DNA from: Sipunculus nudus
Lineage: Eukaryota; Annelida; Sipuncula; Golfingiida; Sipunculidae
Assembly: GCA_026874595.1 (NCBI GenBank)
Contig: CM049308.1
Span: 23,338,367-23,402,366 of the forward strand
Direction: 5' to 3'
DNA length: 64,000 nt
Under the pieces are notes generated by a model. The model was not told the DNA's origin, ran no database searches, and saw nothing but the letters and a program-made list of their open reading frames with translations. The translations under genes were made by a program, and so were the position numbers. Shown one piece after another: positions 1 through 9,075 of this stretch. The stretch's first letter is position 1; each line of letters begins with the position of its first letter.

Positions 1-1
1 A

Positions 2-124
2 AATTCTGAAGTAAATCTCAGGGAGCTGGATACTTTTCATCTTTTGTTGAATATGGATCCCTGTCTGCAAGTGTACACAATTTGTAAAAATGTGAAATGC
101 AAAATAAAACTGTTATGTGCTTAA
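2..124 (+). other. open frame at window edge, possible C-terminal coding end or 3' UTR
   Basis: A frame is open from the left edge for 40 codons and ends in TAA at 122-124. It could be the end of a terminal exon that enters from outside the window. Against this, an AATAAA poly(A) signal lies inside the frame at 103-108 and another lies at 292-297, so the stretch may simply be 3' UTR or intergenic DNA. No domain is recognisable in so short a piece. Treat it as undecided. Confidence 0.15.
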
Positions 125-516
125 TGCTTTCTATTTTTAAAGTTCATGTAGAAAAAACTATGATAGGCTCTCTTAGTGCTGTGCAGTAGCAAAACTGTGA
201 TGCTCTCTCAACATTGTTAAGTTTTAAATGGAAATGCAAGACAGAACTATGATTTGGACTGAGCGTGCTATATATGTGCATCTGAAACACTAATAAAAAA
301 AGATAATTAAAACTGTGTGATAAACTGCTGAAACCAGATAACCTCCATTTAAATGAGATATTATACCACAGTTACTTTTTGTTCTTCATATATGTTTAAA
401 TGGTAGCTGTAGATAGGAACACTCCCTGTGGGGAAAATGCTTTTTGTGGCTCTTTATATTTTGCACCATGCTGGCATACTAAGTAAAAACCCAGACTTGG
501 ACAGATTTATGGCAGA

Positions 517-922
517 CTATACCGAGTAAAGGAGACATCTCATGCCTGGCAAAGTTGTGACATTCCAGTGTCTTTTGCCATCAAAGAAATGTATGTAGCA
601 AAGAGCGTGCATGGCACCCAAACAAGGGTAACAATTAATAGCCACAGATCCCAAGAAAATTGGTCTATGATTGTAACCAGTCAAGTAGCACCACATTAGA
701 ATGGCTGCCGGCCCATAATCCGTCAATTATTCCTGCTAGACATGCCCTACAGGCCATTATCTGGTAATTGTCACCCGGCTTATCTTTTTGTCTGTCCATA
801 CAGCACATAAGGTTTTTGCTGAGTATAAGAAATGTATATTCTCCCCAGTACTCAATGCAAGAGGATTTGCTACCGAGGTAGCCATTGTCAGTGGCATCCT
901 GACTGGTCGAGTGGATTATCAT
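517..922 (-). pseudogene. two overlapping minus-strand frames, possible frameshifted remnant
   Basis: Two minus-strand open frames (665-922, 85 codons; 517-726, 69 codons) overlap in different reading frames, as a coding stretch broken by one frameshift would. The interval is less AT-rich than its neighbours, and the upper frame looks protein-like with few low-complexity residues. I do not recognise a family, and no convincing splice sites bound it. It could be an old exon, a transposon fragment or chance. Confidence 0.2.
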
Positions 923-2351
923 TGCATGTCTTCAAGTTTCTTGGCATCTTGACTGTCAAGGTTGAGAAGTTTTTATATGAACTTTTCGTTTCAAGCTTCT
1001 AATTAGCCTCTTGGACATTTGAGAGAACATCTTATTTAAAGACTTAATTTAGACCATCAGATCAGCACCTCTGTTAGGAGGATATGAATTCATCCCCATT
1101 ACATATGTGTTTGTGTGTGTTTGTTCACAACATAACTCATGCGATAATGAGCCAAAACTCATGGAATTATCAGGGCATTTCATGTATTGACCAAGGAAGA
1201 ATCAGTTAGATTTTGGTGTTGATCTGATTCAGGGTCCCGAAAAGAGCTCCCAGGAGTATTCACTAATGTAAAGTCACTTATGAATGAATGAACCTGGGAA
1301 TATGGGTGAAATAAATGAATGCATATATGGGTTGGGGGAACTTCTACACAAATTAACCTTGGAATATGGGTCACATAAGAGAATGCAAAAATGTTTTTAG
1401 AGCATACCACAATTAGGACCGCCTACTGGGCAGAGGCCTGCATTCTAGAGAATGCATATTTCTTGTTTAAAATGTTAATATTCTGAAACAAGGCTCTGTG
1501 GCATCTATCCTGGCAAGGTTTATACATGTTCAGACTTACATTCTTCCAATGACCCACTTACGTCTACTTATATATATACAAAAAAGGTTAAAATAATTAT
1601 TCTGGAATGTTCCATATCTTTCAGGGAAAAATCAGGCAAAAGTCAGGGAATTTTTTTTTTTCATGAAATGCTGGTAACCCTGTACATTTATGAAGCAGGC
1701 ATTGAAATATCCCAAATTTGTTTTCTTTCCTTGTGAGGTCTTAAATATTATAGGGCTGGAAAATTGAATTCTATAAGTGTGACATAAAAATCTGAAAACT
1801 CATTTTCATTACTGAAAAACATGGTTTAAAATAATAATTTTGAGCCATTCATTTTTAAATACAAATTCAAATGATACTGAAATAATCATTAGTAAACTAA
1901 AAACATTCTATAAATGTTTGAAAAAAAGTTTATTGTCACTTTATGGACACTGATATATACCCAACAAAAATTAAGAACAAGATTGCACCTTTGGTTTCTT
2001 CAAATTGATTGTTATGTTTTACTCAGATGGACCAAAGAGCATTGTGTTTCTCGATATACCTCTGAGTAGTCTATATACATTGCAAACAGCATTTTTGAGT
2101 CATATTCAAACTACCCTTGGTGTATTTGGGTGATATATGGTTAATTTTCTGGTAACAAAATGGAGTTTGACCAACCTTTTTACATATATTATGACTTGTA
2201 ACCCTTTGCAGCTGGGGTTTTACCATTTTATGGTAAATAAATCCAATAAATTTTTAGTCATGTTTGAGGTTTTGATGTTCTTGCATGTCATTTGAGCATA
2301 ATGACAGCACACTGATGTAAGGGAACACAGAAAAATTAATCATAAGAACAA
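923..2351. other. AT-rich non-coding stretch, nothing specific seen
   Basis: No supportable gene. There is a short (TG)n run near 1110-1125 and a loose duplication around 1285-1380 in which the word GGAATATGGGT recurs. A few short A/T homopolymers are present. It reads as intergenic or intronic DNA. Confidence 0.6.
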
Positions 2352-2374
2352 ATATATATATATATATATATATA
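2352..2374. repeat. (AT)n microsatellite
   Basis: A pure AT dinucleotide run just left of the hammerhead-bearing structure. Similar TA runs occur at 2597-2642, 4727-4748 and 4887-4934, so each hammerhead copy has TA-rich simple sequence beside it. Confidence 0.9.
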
Positions 2375-2451
2375 GAAGGTAGTGTTACCCTCCGATGTAA
2401 AGTGCTCTATGGTCTACAGGCTAGGCCAGAGCGGTATAACTCTGGAGAAAA

Positions 2452-2519
2452 ACAACACTGTTAATTCACAACAGTCTGTTTCACGGGATGCGACCCGATC
2501 ATCAGGTGAACCATGCTGT
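2452..2519 (-). ncRNA. hammerhead ribozyme motif A (type I, Penelope/retrozyme-like)
   Basis: On the minus strand the core CTGATGA (2499-2505) is followed by stem II (CGGG/CCCG, six-base loop TCGCAT), then GAAA (2479-2482). A minimal stem III follows (ACA/TGU with a GAC triloop). The cleavage triplet is GUU, with the scissile bond between 2470 and 2469. Stem I closes as TTCAC/GTGAA (5 bp), then an internal loop, then ACAGCA/TGTTGT (6 pairs, one G-U). All invariant core bases are present. The one irregular point is a U-U pair at 10.1-11.1. A very short stem III is the mark of hammerheads described in Penelope-like elements. Whether it cleaves is untested. Confidence 0.85.
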
Positions 2520-2590
2520 TAGCTTCATTCTGATGATCGGGTCGCATCCCGTGAAACAGACTGTTGTGAATTAACAGTGTTGTTTTTCTT
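2514..2590 (+). ncRNA. second hammerhead core on the opposite strand (motif A')
   Basis: The plus strand carries the same core: CTGATGA at 2530-2536, the same stem II and GAAAC, then ACAGACTGTT. Its stem I uses different partners, because the sequence upstream is the spacer of the inverted repeat. TTCAT (2525-2529 region) can pair with GTGAA, with one extra U beside the core, and CTGTTA can pair with TAACAG beyond it. It is therefore a plausible but less regular hammerhead that overlaps the minus-strand copy. Confidence 0.55.
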
Positions 2591-2595
2591 CAGAG

Positions 2596-2641
<46 letters not shown>

Positions 2642-2642
2642 G

Positions 2643-3042
2643 TTGAGGCCCAGATTAGAATCTGGTCCAATTTAAAACTGGGCCAGCCAAGATCAAAATT
2701 TTGATTTGGACCGGTCCAGATCAAAATTCTAATCTGGGCCAGACCAGTTTTAAACTGGGCCAGCCCAGATTAAAATTTTGATCTGGGCTGGTCCAGATTA
2801 CAATCCTATGGTGATGACTTCAGGATTTAAATCTGGTCTGGACTGATTTTAAACTGGGCTGGCCCAGATTAGAATTTTGATCTGGGCCAGTTAAGTTTAC
2901 AATCCTGTGATGGACTGATTTAAAACTTGGCTGGCCCAGACTGGAATTTTGATCTTGGCTAGTCAAGATTACAATCCTGTAGTGGACTGATTTTTACTGG
3001 GCCTACCCAGATCAGAATCCTAATCTTATCTTAGGCTAGCTT
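2643..3042. repeat. left arm: array of palindromic GGGCCAGCCCAGAT units
   Basis: The arm holds about a dozen imperfect copies of a unit that is itself nearly palindromic: CAGCCCAGAT, then CAAAATTTTG, then ATCTGGGCTG. It ends at its inner side with a GCTAGCCTAAG-type sequence (read on the minus strand) that has a counterpart at the inner edge of the right arm (4374-4390). The whole array, not just single units, is therefore inverted relative to 4374-4706. Confidence 0.8.
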
Positions 3043-4373
3043 GATTTTTTTATCATCTTAATCAGATAGCACAGTTAACATTTATTCAAGATTCACCATT
3101 TTGTAGGGCACAAAAAACATAATGAACAAGATCATTTAAAATATTTTAGTGAGGAAAAAGCTAACAAGCAAATGTAATGTGCTTCTTTGGTTTCATCTAT
3201 TCTTAAAGCATGCAAGTTCACATCAACTTCATCTAAACTAGCTACCATAATTAATCACAGTTTAGAATATGTGTCAGTTCTGAGACATCTATTTGACTAA
3301 ATTGATCAAAATTTTCAACTTAACTGAGACAATTATATGTTCTGAATATCAAAATTACATGTGTAATATTAAATATATACATGCACAATTAAATACTAGC
3401 TTTACTGGGCTAGGGAGAGGTTTGTGTTAGCATTACTGTAATTTTCAATAGCCGAAAATCCACAGCTGAGAAAATGATATGATTACTGACATTTGGCAGT
3501 CTCAAAAAAAGAGGTGAACATGCGTGAATATTGAATTTAGAATTTAATTCAGAGGGTAACAAACATGGTGGAGGTTTCACTTTGGAGTTAATAACTAAAA
3601 AAAAATCTTATCTATTAACTGATAACTAATCTAAATTGAAGATAGTTAAATGCTGCAATACAAATATTCTCTACCTTCATTTGTTAAAATGCTGAGTTGG
3701 TGAATATTGTTCCCACTGTTCTATCTAAATCCATTATGATCTTGTTAATAATTCACACAAATTAGCCAATATCAACCTAATTTATGTACACTAGATACAC
3801 ATTTTTCTATTTGCTAAATTTCAGTCACCTAATTGCAATGACTTAATTTCAGGTATCTTATTAGATGTTTCAGGGCCTTCTTTCCTTAATAATAATAATA
3901 TATAGTATGTTATAAGTTCTAGATCCCATGTTACAATATGTGCACATTTTTTAAGGGGTGACTGGGGGGGGGGAATTACTGACCAAAACCCCAAACTTAT
4001 GATAAATAACTTATATAACAAATGAAAATTTGAATTTACAGGTCTTGGATCACAAGTCAATACTGAGTAACATGTACATTAATAATTATTTATTAATTTT
4101 GTTTTAGTTTGTTGAATTAATTTACATGCTCAGCAATCTATATTTGTAGTTTTTAGCTGTAAAATACCAATGTTTAACATGAATATTTTATTATTATATT
4201 TTAGACATTCACATAAGATGTAAATTTACAAAATTAATATGACATGAGTCTAGCCAATGATATTTTCATAGAATATGAAATAAATTCATTAAATATTAAT
4301 TATTATGGACTTACAATATTTTACAAATTCATTGAATTGATTAAAAGCCAGCTAGGTAAATAGAGTGTAACTG
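3043..4373. other. AT-rich centre between the inverted arms
   Basis: About 1.3 kb of very AT-rich sequence with no supportable coding region. The longest frame (minus, 3821-4060) crosses an ATT/AAT run and a G homopolymer at 3964-3973 and is not convincing. No reverse transcriptase, integrase or transposase motif is visible. Confidence 0.55.
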
Positions 4374-4706
4374 GAGCTAGCCTAGGAATAGATAAGGATT
4401 CTGATCTGGGCTGGTCTAGTTAAAAAATCAGTCCACCACAGAATTGTAAACTTGACCGGCCCAGATCAAAATTCTAATCTGGGCTGGGCCAGTTTCAAAT
4501 CAGGCCAGACCAGATTTAAATCCTGAAGTTTTCACCAAAGGATTGTAATCTGGACCGGCCCAGATCAAAATTTTAATCTGGGCTGGCCAATTTTAAAACT
4601 GGTCTGGCCCAGATTAGAATTTTGATCTGGGCCAGTCTAATTAAATCAAAATTTTTATCTGGGCTGGCCCAGTTTTAAATAGGGCCAAATTCTCATCTGG
4701 GCCTCC
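4374..4706. repeat. right arm: inverted array of palindromic GGGCCAGCCCAGAT units
   Basis: This is the counterpart of 2643-3042 in reverse orientation, with the same CAGCCCAGATCAAAATTTTG words and the matching inner boundary near GCTAGCCTAGGA. A CA/TA simple repeat (4706-4748) separates it from hammerhead B. Confidence 0.8.
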
Positions 4707-4763
4707 ACACATACACACACACACATATATATATATTAAATATATATAAAACGATGAAGAAAA

Positions 4764-4828
4764 ACAACGCTGTAATTTCACTACAGACTGTTTCACGGGA
4801 TGTGACCCCATCCTCAGGTGAATGTTGT
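4764..4828 (-). ncRNA. hammerhead ribozyme motif B
   Basis: On the minus strand the core is CTGAGGA (4811-4817; position 7 is G, which is a free position). Stem II is GGG/CCC with loop TCACAT, then GAAA (4791-4794) and stem III ACA/TGU with a GUC triloop. The cleavage triplet is GUA, with the bond between 4782 and 4781. Stem I is TTCAC/GTGAA plus ACAAC/GTTGT. Compared with motif A, stem I changes as ACAGC/GTTGT to ACAAC/GTTGT, so pairing is kept. One stem II pair is lost (G opposite G). Both A and B face the same way and would bound a 2312-nt minus-strand unit. Confidence 0.8.
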
Positions 4829-4883
4829 TAGAATGCAGAAGCTAACAGCATGGTTTTTCCAATTTTTAAGGATTTGATAAATC

Positions 4884-4886
<3 letters not shown>

Positions 4887-4917
<31 letters not shown>

Positions 4918-4934
4918 TTATATATATATATATA
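4887..4934. repeat. (TA)n microsatellite, slightly interrupted
   Basis: A TA run broken by a short AAATT segment, right of hammerhead B. It may mark the outer edge of the composite element. Confidence 0.85.
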
Positions 4935-5030
4935 AAATATATTTTTTAAAACCTTAAAATATAAAGAGTATAGTTGTAATTTTCTTTCATACTACTTAAT
5001 TACCAGTATTAAGGTTCTTTATCATTATTT

Positions 5031-6237
5031 AGCTCAGCTGACTGTAAGTCATCTGAGCTTTAGCAGTCACTCTTTGTCCGTCGTCCGTCCGTCTAGCTGT
5101 CTGTCCGTCTGTCCGTCTGTCTGTCCGTCCGTTAACCAGGCACAAATCGTAACCACTGGACCTGGAATCTTCTAACTTTACATCCAGAGAGGTAAATGAA
5201 AAATCTCCTTGGAAACCTGGAATTAGGTCTCTGTTACCCATATTCTCAATGCTATGAGGCTCTGAAGTACCCCCCAGAATAATGAAAAATTTGATACAAA
5301 AGCTCAAGTATCTGAACAACTAATGCATTGATCACCATGATTCTGTGCACAAATATTGATCATGGAGTGTTTCATCAGTTTCTGCAGACTGGTGGCGCCA
5401 CCTGTATTTTTTTAATTTTTTACAAGTTATTTCTCTATTGTTGAGACCTTTAAAGATGCGGTCATTTGTTAACAGGGCACAAATCGTAACTGCTTGACCT
5501 GGATTCTTCTTACTTTACATCCAGTGAGGTCTAAGAAAAGTCTCCATGGAAACCGGGAATAAGGTCTCTGTTACCCATATTCTTCAAACTATGTGGCTCT
5601 GAAGTACCCCCCTCCCCCTGAGTAAAATGAAAAATTTGACACAAAAGCTGAAGTATCTGAACAACTAATGCATTGATCACTATGATTCTGTGCACAAATA
5701 TTGATCATGGAGTGTTTCATCAGTTTCTGCAGACGGGTGGCGCCACCTGTATATTTTTTTTATTTTTTACTATTTTTCTCTGTTTTTGAGCCAAAGCAGG
5801 GCACAAATCATAACCATGGGACCTGGAATCTCCTTACTTTAATTTCAGGGAGGTCCATTAGAAGTCTCCTTGGAAACGTGAAATTAGGTCTCTGTTACCC
5901 ATATTTTTTTAGCTATGGTGCTTCTAAGCACCACTCAGAATGATTGAAAATTTGATACCAAAGTAGGGCAAAAATCATAACCATTTGGCCCAGAAACTTC
6001 TTACTTGACATCCTGAGAGTCCCTCAAAATTTCTCCCCAGAAACTGAACTTCGGTCACTGTGACCTATATTCCCAGAGTTTAGGGGTATATTTTAGCACC
6101 CCAGAAATAATGCAAATTACACACAAATTGCCAGATTATACTCAGGAAAGGCTGGACATTATCTTAATTAGTTGCCTGTGCAAGGACATATTGTAAACAT
6201 GTTAGTCGGCTGAGCGTCATGACCCATGGGTTACTTG
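5031..6237 (+). mobile_element. Helitron-like element, family H1, copy 1
   Basis: It begins after a T run with AGCTCAGCTGAC and its hairpin partner, slightly diverged, followed by a CTGTCCGTC microsatellite (about 5072-5131). About three tandem units of 345 bp follow. GGTGGCGCCACC lies at 5391-5402 and 5736-5747, and the third unit has decayed. The 3' end has a GGCTGAGCG copy of X', the near palindrome TGACCCATGGGTTA, and ends CTTG before a T run. The orientation follows the better preserved copy at 52469-55883. The frames at 5029-5319 (-) and 5701-5943 (+) are only translations of this repeat. Assignment to Helentron/pearl type is inferred from architecture. Confidence 0.7.
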
Positions 6238-6252
6238 TTTTTTTTTTGTTCC

Positions 6253-6746
6253 ACAGTATGCACAGAGACTTAAAAGCCAAACTTTTTAATATCCCCATTT
6301 TGGTCTTGAGCATTCTCCAAAGCACACATTTCATACAGTTGTGTAATTTTTGCAAATGGCTTTTCAAACCTCACTGGTACTGAGAAGACACGTATGTAGC
6401 TTCCTTTGGTGACTAATATGACACTGCTTTGTGATGAAATATTCCTTTCGGCCATTAAGGGTGCTGTTCACAGCTGGTTAAACAGTGTTTTGGCCATGGA
6501 CATGTCAGAAATAGATTTCCAGAATACACAGGTGGCACTGAGGGTGAAATCTGTAGTCAAACAGTCTGGCTGTTTGCAGTAAAGTGGCCATGCAGTAATG
6601 TCCCAGAGGTCAAATTTATTAAGTGCAGCCATTCTGCCTAAACAAACCATGGGTTTTCTGTATATAAATGGCACCATTGGTATATGGATGACACCTTTTG
6701 ACTGTGTTAATGACATGGTTCCTAACTTATACAGCTGTTTTAGCAT
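6253..6746 (-). pseudogene. possible decayed coding region, family unknown
   Basis: On the minus strand one reading frame stays open from 6746 to 6253 except for two stops: a TGA just after codon 92 and a TAA near 6270. More than 150 codons with so few stops is unusual in DNA this AT-rich, and the composition is protein-like, with many Met, Trp, Cys and charged residues. It lies immediately 3' of the H1 copy ending at 6237. I recognise no domain. It could be a terminal exon plus readthrough, a dead gene, or part of an unrelated transposon. Confidence 0.3.
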
Positions 6747-8599
6747 ACATTCTTATAGATGAACTAAAAACAAAAGCTAAATAAAGGAGGTGAAAAAAAG
6801 TAAAAATAAGATTGCAAAGCAAGAAAATGGAATGTTGAATGTTGGCAATCTATACGCAAGATGCTAATTATTATTAATTAACTTTTTGAAAAATCAGTGT
6901 TGTGACTGTACATTACTGAACTTTTTTGTATTAAAAAGATAACTGATTTACTTATTAATATTTATTCTTGTTTAGATTAATTGTATTTTGAGATTCATTG
7001 TTTTGCTATAAAATAAAAAAAGTAATTGAATTGAAGCTTAATTTCTAACAAATTAGCAGATCTAGATATAAGTGTATTTGAGCAAGATTGAAGATTTGTA
7101 AACCTAAAAGGCATTATTTCTCATTCATTAAGAGAGTGCTAATTAACCCAGTTAGATGTGAAACAATGTAAATGTTACTTTCTCAGTTGAAAGTACTCAT
7201 TAGCAATTTTGAGTTTTTCTTTAATTTAATATTTCTTGATTTAAAAACATTTCCTCAGGATATATATAAATATGATTTTATTTGAAAACCATATACATTC
7301 TCTGAAAGTTCAATTGAAACCAACAATGTGAAAAAAATGCAAGTAAAAAATAAGTATTCATGATATTTTTCATAAACATTATTAATTTTTTTAATTAAAG
7401 GACAGGAAACTGTTTCCAGAATTGAAATTTAGAGGATCCATTTTATTTTCAATTTAATCCACCAAAAACATTCAAATTCATGAATGACAGCTGTCTGGTA
7501 TATATTGATTGTAAAAATACTTAAGGCCAGGTTTTCTTTAAAAAAAGGTAGTTATTTGATTGATGTTTCTCTTTTTTACTCAGCATTGAAGGTATTTAGG
7601 TCTAAAAAGGTTCAGCAAAAGAGGTACAGAAATTGGCCCAGGAAAATGAAATTTTCCTGGTTCCTCAAAAAAGTCAGTGATCTTGACAGGATTTTCGCTA
7701 CCTGAAATCCACTCAGTATTTGCTAGAGACTTTGTGTCTGAAACAAAATATTGTTTATGTTCATGTCAGTGTTGGTTCAGGGTCTCTTCATCATTTAAAT
7801 CCCTCAAAAGCACACCCTTTGATGGTCTACCATTATGCTAAGTTTTCTCTTTTGCCTGTGTCTGTATAAGTAAGCTCCACTGATTCTTGCAGAGCTGTTC
7901 AGATACTTATCACATAATGTTTTATACCAGTAGGAAACCTGCCATATTCTTTATTGATTATACTTTTTTTTAGTAGAACAGTATATCAATTGATACATAT
8001 TTTGGAGTGTTGGTAACAGTTCATATATCAGTCTTTAATTAAAACACTAATTAAAAGAATCACAATTGTGGATGCAAGGGGCTTGTAAAGAATTTTTTGA
8101 TAGTATATATTAGGTACTTTTTTAAAAATATGTTAATTTTCATTTTCAAAGTTCCGTTTTGGTTTATGCCTACATATCAGGGATGGTAACACGGGCCCAA
8201 GGTGCTTAATCATCTTAGTCACACCACTGAGTCTCCCCTAAAGGGGCACTCATTTCTGAGTGAAGGACATGTAGCTGGTAGGAACAATCTTAGATAGGGA
8301 TATGGTAGACCATCATTCATTTAAACATGATTTATGTGAATTTCCTTTGTCCTAATTATAAGTCAAAAATAAATTGTCTGTGTCCATGTACATTATTATT
8401 CCTAACTATAAGGAAAAGGAATATTCCTGGAACAGTTCCAGTAATGGAGGTTCTAAGATTTATTACCTTCCATTTATTGTAAGTACTTGTAAGAAACAAC
8501 ATATAATCATCTAAGAGGACAACCTTAAAATGTATACCCAAAGATTAACTCATCATTATGTATCCCTTCCCATGGGGGGAAACATATAGTGTTTAGTCT
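6747..8599. other. AT-rich non-coding stretch, nothing specific seen
   Basis: No supportable gene or clear repeat. The frame at 7484-7705 (+) is Lys/Phe/Leu-rich, as expected of chance frames in AT-rich DNA. Confidence 0.6.
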
Positions 8600-9075
8600 G
8601 TCGAGGGCAGCCTGGTCGTCTGTAGTAGATGGCAGCATTTTGTGTCATTTCTTGTGAACGCTAGAACTTTTTAACAACTCAACAATCTATCATGAAATTT
8701 GAAATTTAAATTGTTTCTCCCAGTATCTAAGACAAGTTTGCTAACTGGTGACCTTGACCTTCAATATCAAGGTCAAATAGGTCAAAATAGAACCTTTTTT
8801 GTGAACCCCATAACTTTTGAAGTATCTCATATTTTTTCCTCAAATATGAAACACTAATTGATTCAGCCAATTTCTTTGAAGAGTTTTAAATCTGGTGACC
8901 TTGATCTGGAAATTCAAGGTCAAATCAGCCAGAATAAAAATTACCTTTAAACTCTTGTACCACACAGTATATTTTCATGATATTTGATATGTGTGAATTG
9001 TTTCCTTAAAAAAGTTAGAAGTGTTTAGAACCTGCTGACATTGACAGTCATCTTCAAGGTCAAATCACTAGGAAG
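8600..9075 (+). repeat. tandem units (about 143 bp) with TGACCTTGACC words
   Basis: Three diverged units recur at about 145-bp spacing, each with a GGTGACCTTGA or related word followed by an AAGGTCAAAT inverted partner (near 8750, 8895 and 9037). A GTCTGTCGAGGG head at about 8598 recalls the 5' ends of the Helitron-like families. The word TGACCTTGACC also occurs in family H4. Ends are not clear, so this is called a repeat rather than a complete element. Confidence 0.5.

Larger units (their letters stand above)
2435..2600. repeat. 71-bp inverted repeat with 24-nt spacer
   Basis: Positions 2435-2505 and 2530-2600 are reverse complements over 71 bp. The only difference I found pairs as G-U (2445 with 2590). 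The two arms hold head-on copies of the hammerhead sequence. The near identity of the arms implies recent origin or active correction. Confidence 0.9.
2435..4863. mobile_element. composite inverted-repeat element with hammerhead ribozymes at both ends
   Basis: From outside to inside the layout is: hammerhead copies (2435-2600 on the left, 4764-4828 on the right), TA-rich simple sequence, then two long inverted arrays (2643-3042 and 4374-4706) around a 1.3 kb AT-rich centre with no open frame of note. The left and right arrays run in opposite orientation, and the plus-strand hammerhead on the left mirrors the minus-strand hammerhead on the right. The left end also holds a minus-strand copy in direct orientation with the right one. 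Hammerheads placed in terminal repeats are known from Penelope-like elements and from animal retrozymes. No reverse transcriptase or GIY-YIG frame is visible, so a non-autonomous or decayed element is inferred. The outer boundaries are uncertain. Confidence 0.6.
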
